DNA of 7,883 bases, taken from an uncultured Gammaproteobacteria bacterium (GTDB taxonomy: Bacteria > Pseudomonadota > Gammaproteobacteria > Pseudomonadales > DT-91). Each line of letters begins with the position of its first letter. The first letter of the stretch is position 1. The notes beneath the pieces are model-generated. The model worked only from the letters and a program-made list of their open reading frames with translations. It made no database searches and had not been told where the DNA came from. The stretch covers positions 10,481 to 18,363 of the forward strand of contig CAKMZU010000003.1 of assembly GCA_929200485.1 (NCBI GenBank), in the 5' to 3' direction. Both the position numbers and the translations under genes were made by a program. Positions 1-6,333 of this stretch are shown here, one piece after another.

Positions 1-1118
1 TTAATATTTCGGTTTCGACAAAACAGTAAAAATACTTCAAGTAAGGCCGAAGGCTCTTCTGCGAAAAGATTGGGGCGGTTGGACTCTATTTTTCCACGGG
101 TGATGCTAAATCGGTCGTTTAACCGATAGGGTGCAGAGTCTTCATCTTCACTCAATACGGTTTCATCAAACAGCTGCATAAGCATTTCGTTTAATTCGCT
201 CAGGGCCAATACCCAGCGGAAATATTGCTTCATGAGTTTTTCGACGCCAAGGCTGTTTTTATCGTCCTCGAAACTCAATGCTTGAGCGATTGATTTTTGG
301 TATTCAAATAGTAAACGATCTTGTTTTCGATCGGAGAAAATATGCAAGGCGAAACGAATTTGAAATAAAAAATGTTGGCCGTTATTTAGGATTTCGAGAT
401 CTTCATCATTCAAAAATCCTTTGCGAATTAGCCCCTCAGGCTGCTCGTTATCAAAGTGACGCTTGGTGATCCAGCCAATGGTTTGAATGTCTCGAAGACC
501 ACCGGGGCTATTTTTTACATTGGGTTCAAGGTTGTATTCGGATTCCTGGAGTTTGAAGTGTCTGTCCGTCTGTTCTTTGATCTTGGCTCGAAAGAATTCC
601 TCTGAGGTTAAAATGTTATCAGAGGTGATCGCTTCAAATAAGCACTCAAAGAGTTTTTCATCGCCACATAAAAAACGAGACTCCAGAAGATTAGTGGCGG
701 TTGACAAATCTGCAGCGGCTTGCTCAACGCAAACGTTAATGGATCGGACGGCATGGCCGATATCCAGATTCGTATCCCAAAGAAAGGTCACAAAATCTTC
801 GAGTTGGTGTTTAAATTGATCCAGATTTTCATCGTTAGCTAATAACAGCAAGTCAATATCGGAGTAGGGCAGTAACTCTTCTCTTCCATAGCCGCCAACA
901 GCAATTAAGGATAAGCCTGAAATCTCTTGAGGAAAAAAATAGCGAAAAGCTGAGGTTAATAGGCCGTCCATGTGCATTGATCGGAATTTGATTAAGGCTT
1001 CAACCTGATCGGGGTCATTTAAAAATTGCGATTTAAGGTTTTCGCGATTGTCGCTAATGGATTGTTTACAGCCTTCTAATAGTTCTTTTCTGGTGGAGAA
1101 AAAAAAGTCGACACGCAT
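1..1118 (-). CDS. glnD: Bifunctional PII uridylyltransferase/uridylyl-removing enzyme GlnD, N-terminal part (runs off the window)
   Basis: GlnD uridylylates PII proteins (GlnB/GlnK) when glutamine is low and removes UMP when glutamine is high, so it is the primary nitrogen sensor in the cytoplasm. The frame is open from an ATG at 1118 to base 1, giving 372 codons of a protein that is usually near 880-900 residues. The nucleotidyltransferase signature GGYGREELLPYSDID lies at residues 75-89, with the two metal-binding aspartates in DID. The family blocks SRFLCGD (147-153), YNLEPNVKNSPGGLRD (195-210) and FRWVLALSELNEMLMQLFDE (300-319) follow in the expected order. The HD domain and the two ACT domains would lie beyond the left edge. 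The start at 1118 is the first ATG after an in-frame TGA; the Shine-Dalgarno match is poor. The gene lies downstream of map on the same strand, as in E. coli, but separated by a scar of degraded sequence. No frameshift is visible. Confidence 0.96.
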   Translation of the reverse strand, partial: MRVDFFFSTRKELLEGCKQSISDNRENLKSQFLNDPDQVEALIKFRSMHMDGLLTSAFRYFFPQEISGLSLIAVGGYGREELLPYSDIDLLLLANDENLDQFKHQLEDFVTFLWDTNLDIGHAVRSINVCVEQAAADLSTATNLLESRFLCGDEKLFECLFEAITSDNILTSEEFFRAKIKEQTDRHFKLQESEYNLEPNVKNSPGGLRDIQTIGWITKRHFDNEQPEGLIRKGFLNDEDLEILNNGQHFLFQIRFALHIFSDRKQDRLLFEYQKSIAQALSFEDDKNSLGVEKLMKQYFRWVLALSELNEMLMQLFDETVLSEDEDSAPYRLNDRFSITRGKIESNRPNLFAEEPSALLEVFLLFCRNRNI

Positions 1119-1153
1119 AATATTTTTCTTAGGGGTAGGCTTCAATCATGGAA

Positions 1154-1182
1154 ATTATACAAAGCTAAAGGTTTCAATCCAA
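1154..1182 (-). promoter_or_regulatory. Putative sigma-70 promoter of glnD
   Basis: Reading the minus strand, a -35-like TTGGAT (1182-1177) is followed after exactly 17 bp by a perfect -10 box TATAAT (1159-1154). Transcription would start near 1147, about 30 nt before the glnD ATG at 1118. map ends in a strong terminator upstream, so a separate promoter for glnD makes sense. The element is predicted from sequence alone. Confidence 0.6.
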
Positions 1183-1228
1183 TGGTTTTTCAAATTCTCC
1201 TTCTTGATGAGATTAAGGTTATCATCGT

Positions 1229-1483
1229 TTATTTAGATGAATAGTATTTATCCCAAAGCTTGTTGGTAAAACGGTTTTCTGGATCATATTTGGCTTTCGT
1301 TTCAAAAAAAGCGTTGTGGTTTGGGTAGGCTGCTTTGAATTGTTCCTTTGTAGCAACTATTTCGTAGGGCATATAAAAAGAGCCATCAAGCGCAATAGCG
1401 TCATCAATCATATCGCTATTCCACAGTCTTTGTGCTTTTTGATCAACCGGGTTTGTTTTTATTTTGATAGATGGGCAAGGCAA
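1229..1483 (-). pseudogene. 3' remnant of a FAD-linked oxidoreductase gene
   Basis: The frame encodes about 80 residues ending in TAA at 1229. It resembles the extreme C-terminus of FAD-binding oxidases of the PCMH / aldonolactone-oxidase or GlcD type, which end with a GG(S/T)FYLPY-like block, a TxEQFxxAYP block and a final KYDPxxRFxNxxWDKY motif. The corresponding segments here are GSFYMPY (34-40), ATKEQFKAAYP (44-54) and KYDPENRFTNKLWDKYY (65-81). The N-terminal FAD-binding domain, about 400 residues in a complete enzyme, is missing. A TAA lies just upstream of the first codon (TTG), there is no Shine-Dalgarno sequence, and family-like sequence fades before roughly residue 11. I therefore read it as a decayed gene end left between map and glnD. 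The family assignment is from memory of the motif pattern; the substrate cannot be inferred. Confidence 0.65.
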
Positions 1484-1655
1484 TGATTAGTCCAATGCCG
1501 GTTGCAATCAATGAAATACCTGCAATTTTTCGGACTCGGTGTTTAGTCAATTTGTTGGTGCGTTCTTTAGCTTGTATGTCTTGATTCCATGTAATCAGTG
1601 AGATGCTTATTACAATTGACCATAGTGTCAGAGCGAGTTTTTTTGCATCGGTCAA
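1443..1655 (-). pseudogene. Fragment encoding two hydrophobic segments; doubtful gene or remnant
   Basis: An open frame ending in TGA at 1443 encodes two membrane-spanning-like segments, ALTLWSIVISISLITW and IAGISLIATGIGLIIALPIY, joined by a charged linker (QAKERTNKLTKHRVRK). The frame reaches back to 1733, but the only start there is a TTG inside the loop of the map terminator. There is no ATG anywhere in it. A TTG at 1655 would give 70 residues, also with no Shine-Dalgarno sequence. Its 3' end overlaps the oxidoreductase remnant in another frame by about 40 bp. The C-terminus of an older membrane-protein gene is the simplest reading; I do not recognise the family. A small real gene with a weak start cannot be excluded. 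Confidence 0.3.
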
Positions 1656-1708
1656 GTGAGGGTTGAGGCTTAAAATTTTGACAGGTAAGTGAGGTGAAAG
1701 GTTCTCAG

Positions 1709-1744
1709 AAAATTTCCCTTTGCTAAGTGCCAAAGGGAAATTTT
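1709..1744 (-). terminator. Strong hairpin terminator after map
   Basis: A perfect 14-bp inverted repeat, AAAATTTCCCTTTG (1709-1722) and its complement (1731-1744), encloses an 8-nt loop. It begins 19 bp beyond the map stop codon. The arms carry their own A and T runs, so the transcript of map would end in a GC-core stem followed by U residues. The symmetry means it could work in both directions. It should separate map transcription from glnD. Confidence 0.85.
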
Positions 1745-1762
1745 TAGTAATATGAAGACGTT

Positions 1763-2554
1763 TTAGGGGGATACTTTTTTAAAGTAAGGTTCGTTTGAGC
1801 GGGCTGTTAATACTTCAACGCCTGTTTCAGTGACTGCGAGCGTATGTTCCCATTGAGCGGAATGGCGTCTGTCTTTTGTTGTGACCGTCCAGCCATCTTT
1901 TTTGTTGAGTTTGGTATGACGTTGCCCAAGGTTGATCATCGGTTCAATGGTAAATGCCATTCCTGCTTCCAGTACAACGCCAGTATTGGGTTTGCCATAG
2001 TGTAATACCTGTGGCTCTTCGTGGAATACGCGCCCAATACCATGGCCACAATATTCTCGAACGACTGAATAGTGCCGGCTTTCTGCCAGTGTTTGGATGG
2101 TATGGCCAATATCCCCTAAGGTAATGCCGGGTTTTACAATGTCGATGGCTCGATAGAGACATTCCTGCGTGGTTTCTACAAGTTTTTGAAGGTGAGGTAG
2201 CGTTTTGCCGACATGCACCATAATGCTGGAATCGCCATGGAATCCATCTTTAATCACCGTAATATCGATATTGATGATGTCGCCTTCTTTTAGCTTTTTG
2301 GTATCGGTAGGTATGCCATGGCAGACAACCTCATTCACTGATGTGCAGATAGACTTTGGAAAACCATGGTAGTTTAAAGGGGCAGGGATGGCATCCTGTA
2401 CTTCGGTAATGTAGCGATGACAGATACGATCAAGTTCGCCTGTAGTGACGCCGGGCTTGACATAAGGCTCTATCATCTCAAGTGCTTCGGCAGCTAAACG
2501 ACCGGCAACACGCATTTTTTTGATTTCTTCAGAGGTTTTTAGCGTAATAGCCAT
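1763..2554 (-). CDS. map: Type I methionine aminopeptidase
   Basis: This cytoplasmic metalloenzyme removes the initiator methionine from nascent proteins whose second residue is small. The protein has 263 residues, against 264 in E. coli, and can be followed end to end. The five metal ligands are present as D97 (NIDIT), D108 (FHGD), H171 (CGHG), E204 (TIEP) and E236 (QWEHT). The catalytic H79 sits in EVVCHGIP, and H178 is also conserved. I chose the ATG at 2554 (MAITLKTSEE), which aligns with the family N-terminus. A GTG three codons upstream at 2563 would add only MLY and would lie inside an inverted repeat. A modest GTGAG lies 8 nt before the ATG. map is divergent from rpsB, as in E. coli, but a secreted-protein gene has been placed between them. 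Confidence 0.97.
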   Translation of the reverse strand: MAITLKTSEEIKKMRVAGRLAAEALEMIEPYVKPGVTTGELDRICHRYITEVQDAIPAPLNYHGFPKSICTSVNEVVCHGIPTDTKKLKEGDIINIDITVIKDGFHGDSSIMVHVGKTLPHLQKLVETTQECLYRAIDIVKPGITLGDIGHTIQTLAESRHYSVVREYCGHGIGRVFHEEPQVLHYGKPNTGVVLEAGMAFTIEPMINLGQRHTKLNKKDGWTVTTKDRRHSAQWEHTLAVTETGVEVLTARSNEPYFKKVSP

Positions 2555-2561
2555 ATAGAGC

Positions 2562-2611
2562 ACTCACAGGGTAAAAACTGTGAGTATATATGGTATATAA
2601 CGAGTTTTTAA
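2562..2611 (-). promoter_or_regulatory. map promoter with overlapping inverted repeat
   Basis: On the minus strand, TTAAAA (2611-2606), a 17-bp spacer and TATACT (2588-2583) form a plausible sigma-70 promoter. Overlapping the -10 box and running almost to the start codon is a perfect 8-bp inverted repeat, ACTCACAG (2562-2569) and CTGTGAGT (2578-2585), with an 8-nt spacer. The distal arm holds the GTGAG that serves as the weak ribosome-binding site of map. The repeat could be an operator or, if transcribed from further upstream, an RNA hairpin that hides the ribosome-binding site. Its function is inferred from position only. Confidence 0.5.
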
Positions 2612-2622
2612 GTATGGTCGGG

Positions 2623-2637
2623 GGATGAAACATCCCA
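2623..2637 (-). other. Small hairpin between the exported-protein gene and map
   Basis: GGGATG and CATCCC form a 6-bp stem with a 3-nt loop just past the stop codon at 2645. On the minus strand no T-run follows, so it is at best a weak terminator or a pause site. It lies just upstream of the map promoter-like sequence. Confidence 0.35.
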
Positions 2638-2644
2638 TTAACCA

Positions 2645-3292
2645 TTAAAATAATGAGAAACTAGGCAAAAAGCGATTCAGGTATGATCCGGAATTCGAAG
2701 GAGACGTTGAATCATTCGGTTTTATGGCTGAGGGAGCGGGTGTCTTTGGCTCCTCGGCATCATAAAAAACGTCAGTGCCATTCTCATCGGATTGTACAAC
2801 AGGGTTTTTGCTGTTTATGGTAACTAATGAGTAGTTTTCGAGTCTAACGCTAGGATCCCTGAAAACGCCGTATGTTAATCCGTTTAATTTATCAGCAAAA
2901 TGATTGTAGAACGTCTTATCTTTGTCAGTTAAAACTTTGCCGTTGTTCCTGTTATACACTGCGTTTTCATAAGAGAAATCAACATCCTGGCTCTGTTCTG
3001 AAAGAAAAGCGTCATCTTTGTTCATAAGGATGCGGGTTTTCATTTCAGCTGCCTCATAGGCGTCTGTAGCCCAATCATAGATTCCACCGGCAATAACTTT
3101 TGCGCCATCAATTGTTGTATTGTAAGTATATTCTTCAGCCTTTTTTACTAACGGAAGATTATCTTGAGCTTGTTTGTTTACACCGGTCAAGAAGACTGCT
3201 GCGAATGTATACAAAATTGGATGTGCAGATATGGACTGATTCAAAGCAGTAAGCATCAATACTGTAGTGAATAGTTTTGTACTTTTATTCAT
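2645..3292 (-). CDS. Predicted exported protein of unknown function
   Basis: I do not recognise this 215-residue protein. It begins with a clear signal peptide: MNKSTK, a hydrophobic core (LFTTVLMLTAL), then a likely signal peptidase I site after SISA at residue 23. A second hydrophobic stretch (ILYTFAAVFLTG, 26-37) follows at once and could anchor the protein in the inner membrane. The body is hydrophilic, with an Asp/Asn/Tyr-rich part (about 52-165) and no cysteine. A Pro/Ser/Asn-rich linker (about 182-203) precedes a hydrophobic, aromatic C-terminus (YLNRFLPSFSLF). The ATG at 3292 is preceded by AGG-type Shine-Dalgarno sequences (GAGAGG and TTAGG, 6-11 nt away). The gene sits between map and rpsB, which directly face each other in E. 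coli, so it looks like a lineage-specific insertion. No terminator with a T-run follows it. Confidence 0.8.
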   Translation of the reverse strand: MNKSTKLFTTVLMLTALNQSISAHPILYTFAAVFLTGVNKQAQDNLPLVKKAEEYTYNTTIDGAKVIAGGIYDWATDAYEAAEMKTRILMNKDDAFLSEQSQDVDFSYENAVYNRNNGKVLTDKDKTFYNHFADKLNGLTYGVFRDPSVRLENYSLVTINSKNPVVQSDENGTDVFYDAEEPKTPAPSAIKPNDSTSPSNSGSYLNRFLPSFSLF

Positions 3293-3388
3293 AATAAACC
3301 TAACCTCTCGTCAACCTATGACTGATTGCTTTGTTTTGAGTTCCTATTGATGAATAAACTATAGTCTTTGCAGAACGTTAAAGATGTC

Positions 3389-3427
3389 TTTAGTTTTCGT
3401 CTGGGTTATGGTATAAAGCGCGCTGCG
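3389..3427 (+). promoter_or_regulatory. rpsB promoter with extended -10 and GC-rich discriminator
   Basis: The -10 box TATAAA (3412-3417) is preceded by TGG (3409-3411), an extended -10 element. A weak -35 (TTTAGT, 3389-3394) lies 17 bp upstream. Directly after the -10 comes GCGCGCTGCG, a GC-rich discriminator typical of promoters for translation machinery that are shut down by ppGpp. Initiation near 3424 would give a leader of about 160 nt. A long leader and an extended -10 promoter are also known for E. coli rpsB. Stringent control is inferred from the discriminator. Confidence 0.75.
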
Positions 3428-3585
3428 AAAGCGAAGAGCGTTTTTTGCAAAAAACATTTAAATTAAAAATCAGCACATATATCGACACGTTAACTGGGTG
3501 CTAGCGAATTGATTTTCAAAAGAAATCAAGGGGTTAGTTGGTTATCGGGATATATGGAAGCCCAAACCCAAGAAAGGTATAAATA
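3424..3585 (+). promoter_or_regulatory. Structured rpsB 5' leader, probable S2 autoregulatory site
   Basis: In gammaproteobacteria S2 represses its own operon by binding the rpsB leader. Here two stems precede the start codon. Stem I pairs TTGATTT (3509-3515) with AAATCAA (3523-3529) around a 7-nt loop. Stem II pairs GGGT (3531-3534) with ACCC (3566-3569) and TTGG (3538-3541) with CCAA (3562-3565), leaving a TAG bulge (3535-3537) and a 20-nt apical loop. Stem II ends 16 nt before the ATG, beside the GAAAGG Shine-Dalgarno sequence, so protein binding there could block initiation. The folding was done by eye; the link to S2 rests on knowledge of the operon, not on a matched consensus. Confidence 0.6.
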
Positions 3586-4413
3586 ATGGCACAAGTTTCC
3601 ATGCGCGAAATGCTCCAGGCGGGCGTTCACTTCGGTCACCAAACTCGTTACTGGAATCCAAAAATGCGTAAGTACATTTTTGGCGCTCGTAACAAAATCC
3701 ATATCATTAACCTTGAGCACACGTTGCCTGTGTTTAACGACGCATTATCGTTTGTTAAAAGTGCTACCGCTCAAAATAAAAAGATTCTATTTGTTGGTAC
3801 AAAGCGTTCCGCCAGCAAAATCATCAAGGCAGAAGCATCTCGTGCGGGCATGCCTTATGTTAGTCACCGCTGGTTAGGTGGCATGTTGACGAACTACAAA
3901 ACCATTCGTCAATCAATTAAAAAATATCGCGAGCTTGAAGCACAAAGCAAAGATGGTACCTTTGATGTGCTAACCAAAAAAGAAGCGTTGATGCGTACTC
4001 GTGAAATCGAGAAGCTTGAAAAGTCTATCGGTGGTATTAAAGACATGGGTGGCTTGCCTGACATTTTGTTTGTTGTTGATGTTGATCATGAGCGTATCGC
4101 TGTGACTGAAGCCAACAAACTAGGTATCCCGGTTATTGGTGTTGTTGATTCGAATAGCGATCCTGACGGTATAGACTATATTATTCCAGGCAACGACGAT
4201 GCGATCCGTTCAATCAAGTTGTTTGTTTCAGCTGTAGCTGAGACTTGTATTGAAGGTAAGGCACAAACAGGTAGTGCACCGAAGGTTGAAGAGCTGGAAG
4301 CTAAAGCTGAAGAAAAAGCGCCGGTCGCTGAAGCGCCTGCAGCAGCAGAAGAAGTACCAGCAGCGGAAGAAACGCCTGCAGCAGGCGAAGCTGCACCGTC
4401 AGAAGGTGAGTAA
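3586..4413 (+). CDS. rpsB: 30S ribosomal protein S2
   Basis: S2 joins the small ribosomal subunit late in assembly and is needed for S1 binding. The first 228 residues follow the bacterial S2 family closely: [22 protein letters not shown] (6-27), the [13 protein letters not shown] block, [15 protein letters not shown], a helical hairpin region, and [37 protein letters not shown] sequence leading to [11 protein letters not shown]. The total is 275 residues, against 241 in E. coli. The excess is a low-complexity C-terminal tail from about residue 229, made almost only of Ala, Glu, Pro and Lys. The ATG at 3586 has a Shine-Dalgarno sequence (AAAGG) 8 nt upstream. It is the first gene of the rpsB-tsf unit. 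Confidence 0.98.
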   Translation: MAQVSMREMLQAGVHFGHQTRYWNPKMRKYIFGARNKIHIINLEHTLPVFNDALSFVKSATAQNKKILFVGTKRSASKIIKAEASRAGMPYVSHRWLGGMLTNYKTIRQSIKKYRELEAQSKDGTFDVLTKKEALMRTREIEKLEKSIGGIKDMGGLPDILFVVDVDHERIAVTEANKLGIPVIGVVDSNSDPDGIDYIIPGNDDAIRSIKLFVSAVAETCIEGKAQTGSAPKVEELEAKAEEKAPVAEAPAAAEEVPAAEETPAAGEAAPSEGE

Positions 4414-4460
4414 GTTTAGCGTTAAAGCTTAAGTTTAAAAAGTTAGGCTTTAAAAACTTG

Positions 4461-4492
4461 ATAATGCATAGGCGGCTTTGCTTAAGCATTAT
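4461..4492 (+). other. Internal hairpin in the rpsB-tsf spacer
   Basis: ATAATGC (4461-4467) pairs with GCATTAT (4486-4492). Inside, after a symmetrical 2-nt mismatch, AGGC (4470-4473) can pair with GCTT (4480-4483) through one G-U pair. An A-run, not a T-run, follows, so it is not a terminator on the plus strand. It may protect the rpsB mRNA end or act with the terminator-like hairpin downstream. Confidence 0.4.
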
Positions 4493-4507
4493 TAAAAAAA
4501 TCTGGAT

Positions 4508-4534
4508 AAAAAGGGAGCCTGCACTCCCTTTTTT
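4508..4534 (+). terminator. Rho-independent terminator/attenuator between rpsB and tsf
   Basis: AAAAAGGGAG (4508-4517) and CTCCCTTTTT (4524-4533) form a perfect 10-bp stem around the loop CCTGCA, ending in six T residues. It lies about 95 nt after the rpsB stop and 69 nt before the tsf ATG. In E. coli the same gap also contains a partial terminator that lowers tsf expression relative to rpsB. I see no convincing separate promoter for tsf, so read-through is expected. Confidence 0.85.
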
Positions 4535-4602
4535 ACGAAATGTATTGATGCAATCTGGCAAGCATTAAACGCTTAGATTGTAACTAAGTGGGGAGAAGAA
4601 TT

Positions 4603-5460
4603 ATGGCAGCAATTTCTGCGTCAATGGTTAAAGAGCTTCGTGAGCGTACAGGCCTTGGAATGCTTGACTGCAAAAAAGCATTAAAAGAAGCCGATGGTAA
4701 TATTGAAAAAGCAATTGAAGATCTACGTAAATCAAGCGGCATGAAAGCAGCTAAAAAAGCCGGTCGTGTAGCAGCTGAGGGTGTTGTAACCGCTCGTGTT
4801 GAAGGTGGTTTTGGTCAGCTGGTTGAAGTGAACAGTGAGACTGACTTCGTTGCACGTGACGATGGGTTTAAGGGTTTTGTTGCTAAAGTGGCGGACAAAG
4901 CGTTTAGCGAAAAGTCTGATGACGTAGCCGCTGTTATGGCTGGCGACCTCGAATCTGACCGTGAAGCTTTGGTACAAAAAATTGGTGAGAACATTGGTCT
5001 TCGTCGTATTGCCAATGTTGAAGGTGACACCTTGGGTGCTTATATTCACGGAAATCAGCGTATAGCCGTATTAGTATCCCTTAAAGGTGGCGATGAGACG
5101 CTAGCTAAAGACGTTGCGATGCATGTTGCTGCCGTTAACCCACAATTTGTTGCGCCTGAGAATGTTAGTCAGGATGTGATCGATAAAGAATCTGATATCA
5201 TCAAATCTCAGCCAGATATGGCGGGTAAGCCTGAGAATATCGTTGATAAAATGATTCAGGGCCGAATTAAGAAGTTCTTAGGCGAAATAAGCCTAACTGA
5301 GCAAGCGTTTGTTAAGAACCCAGAAGTGACCGTTGGTCAGTTGGTTAAAGATGCAGGTGCTGAAGTTGTTGATTTTGTTCGTTTCGAAGTTGGTGACGGT
5401 ATCGAGAAAGAAGAGAAAGATTTTGCTACTGAGGTAGCAGAACAGCTCGCCGGCAACTAA
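4603..5460 (+). CDS. tsf: Translation elongation factor Ts
   Basis: EF-Ts is the guanine-nucleotide exchange factor that releases GDP from EF-Tu. The protein has 285 residues (E. coli 283). The N-terminal UBA-like domain carries the signature [15 protein letters not shown] (13-27), and the EF-Tu-contacting motif TDFVARD is at 80-86, with D81 and F82 corresponding to the residues that wedge into EF-Tu near its Mg site. The two core subdomains follow, with HVAAVNPQF (about 173-181). The coiled-coil-bearing C-terminal part and the final dimer-interface helix are present. The frame is open from a GTG at 4588, but the ATG at 4603 is the start: it aligns with the family N-terminus and has a strong GGGGAG Shine-Dalgarno sequence 7 nt upstream. 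It is second gene of the operon and is followed at once by a strong terminator. Confidence 0.98.
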   Translation: MAAISASMVKELRERTGLGMLDCKKALKEADGNIEKAIEDLRKSSGMKAAKKAGRVAAEGVVTARVEGGFGQLVEVNSETDFVARDDGFKGFVAKVADKAFSEKSDDVAAVMAGDLESDREALVQKIGENIGLRRIANVEGDTLGAYIHGNQRIAVLVSLKGGDETLAKDVAMHVAAVNPQFVAPENVSQDVIDKESDIIKSQPDMAGKPENIVDKMIQGRIKKFLGEISLTEQAFVKNPEVTVGQLVKDAGAEVVDFVRFEVGDGIEKEEKDFATEVAEQLAGN

Positions 5461-5469
5461 GCCTTTTAA

Positions 5470-5493
5470 AAAAAAGCCCGAAAGGGCTTTTTT
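5470..5493 (+). terminator. Rho-independent terminator after tsf
   Basis: AAAAAAGCCC (5470-5479) and GGGCTTTTTT (5484-5493) form a 10-bp stem closed by a stable GAAA tetraloop and ending in a T-run. It lies 10 nt after the tsf stop codon, 60 nt before pyrH. pyrH must therefore rely on read-through or on a promoter in the short gap 5494-5540, where I find only weak -10-like sequences such as TATAGA. Confidence 0.92.
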
Positions 5494-5552
5494 ATTGTTT
5501 GTAAATTATAGAAGAAAAAATCGCCCTCTATCCCATATACCAGGAGAAAGTT

Positions 5553-6266
5553 TTGGAAAAGAAGTTTAAACGTATATTACTTAAATTGAGCGGTGAAGCG
5601 TTGATGGGGGATTTAGGCTTTGGTATTGATCCAAAGGTGCTTGATGCCATGGCGCTGGAAATTGGTCAGTTAGTGGGTATTGGGGTGCAAGTGGGCCTCG
5701 TGATTGGTGGCGGTAACCTTTTCAGAGGGGCTGAGTTATCTGACGCAGGTTTAGATCGAGTGACAGGGGATCACATGGGTATGCTGGCAACGGTGATGAA
5801 TGCGTTAGCCATGCGTGATTCGCTGGAGCGTGCGAATATTCCAACCAAGGTGATGTCAGCGATTTCTATGACAGGTGTGACGGATCAATACGATAGGCGT
5901 CAAGCCATTCGGTTATTGTCGGAGGGTGATGTCGTCATTTTCTCGGCAGGTACGGGTAACCCATTTTTTACTACAGATTCTGCTGCTTGTTTGCGTGGTA
6001 TTGAAATCGAAGCCAATCTAGTACTTAAAGCAACCAAAGTTGATGGCGTCTATGATAAAGATCCGGCTAAATACCCAGATGCAGTGAAGTTTGATGCACT
6101 GACTTATGATGAGGTGTTGGATCGAAAGCTTGAAGTGATGGATTTAACGGCGATTTGCTTATGTCGGGATCATGAGCAGCCTTTGCGTGTATTTAAAATG
6201 GATAAGCAAGGGGCTTTACTGAATATTGTTATGGGTCAAGATGAAGGAACGTTAATTCACAGATAA
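5553..6266 (+). CDS. pyrH: Uridylate kinase (UMP kinase), TTG start
   Basis: PyrH is the hexameric cytoplasmic enzyme that phosphorylates UMP to UDP with ATP; it belongs to the amino-acid-kinase fold and is usually activated by GTP and inhibited by UTP. At 237 residues it is close to the E. coli length of 241. Visible motifs are [12 protein letters not shown] (6-17) for phosphate binding, [10 protein letters not shown] (51-60), [18 protein letters not shown] (72-89) and the UMP-binding [13 protein letters not shown] (133-145). [11 protein letters not shown] (161-171) contacts the nucleotide. The start is TTG at 5553: AGGAG lies 6 nt upstream, and the first internal ATG would remove the phosphate-binding strand. 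The gene follows the tsf terminator by 59 nt. frr, which commonly follows pyrH, is not here. Confidence 0.97.
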   Translation: MEKKFKRILLKLSGEALMGDLGFGIDPKVLDAMALEIGQLVGIGVQVGLVIGGGNLFRGAELSDAGLDRVTGDHMGMLATVMNALAMRDSLERANIPTKVMSAISMTGVTDQYDRRQAIRLLSEGDVVIFSAGTGNPFFTTDSAACLRGIEIEANLVLKATKVDGVYDKDPAKYPDAVKFDALTYDEVLDRKLEVMDLTAICLCRDHEQPLRVFKMDKQGALLNIVMGQDEGTLIHR

Positions 6267-6296
6267 AGAAACTTTTCTATCGGTTTTGACTCCCAC

Positions 6297-6333
6297 TAAA
6301 GAAGTGATTCGTTAGGATTTAGGCACTTCTTTA
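6297..6333 (+). promoter_or_regulatory. Inverted repeat covering the start region of the next gene
   Basis: TAAAGAAGTG (6297-6306) and CACTTCTTTA (6324-6333) form a perfect 10-bp inverted repeat with a 17-nt loop. The right arm ends on the first base of the ATG at 6333, and the AGG that serves as Shine-Dalgarno sequence (6321-6323) is in the loop against the stem. No T-run follows, so it is an imperfect terminator for pyrH. It could instead limit translation of the following gene when it is transcribed by read-through. Confidence 0.5.

Noticed and set aside
1..60. Apparent frameshift in glnD near the left edge
   Set aside because: A careful recount of the bases showed the frame stays open to base 1 (ending FLLFCRNRNI); the first impression was a counting error.
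278..819. Plus-strand open frames of 63 and 110 codons
   Set aside because: They lie opposite glnD, which is clearly coding on the minus strand with conserved motifs; they have no family features.
1048..1236. Plus-strand open frame of 62 codons
   Set aside because: It overlaps the glnD start and promoter on the other strand and shows no recognisable feature.
1443..1733. Full 96-codon version of the two-segment membrane frame
   Set aside because: Its first codon is a TTG inside the loop of the map terminator, with no ribosome-binding site, so the long form is not a credible gene.
4301..4561. Minus-strand frame of 86 codons rich in Leu
   Set aside because: It is the complement of the repetitive Ala/Glu tail of rpsB and the terminator region.
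4732..5049. Minus-strand frames of 105 and 71 codons
   Set aside because: They are shadows of tsf, whose conserved motifs fix the coding strand.
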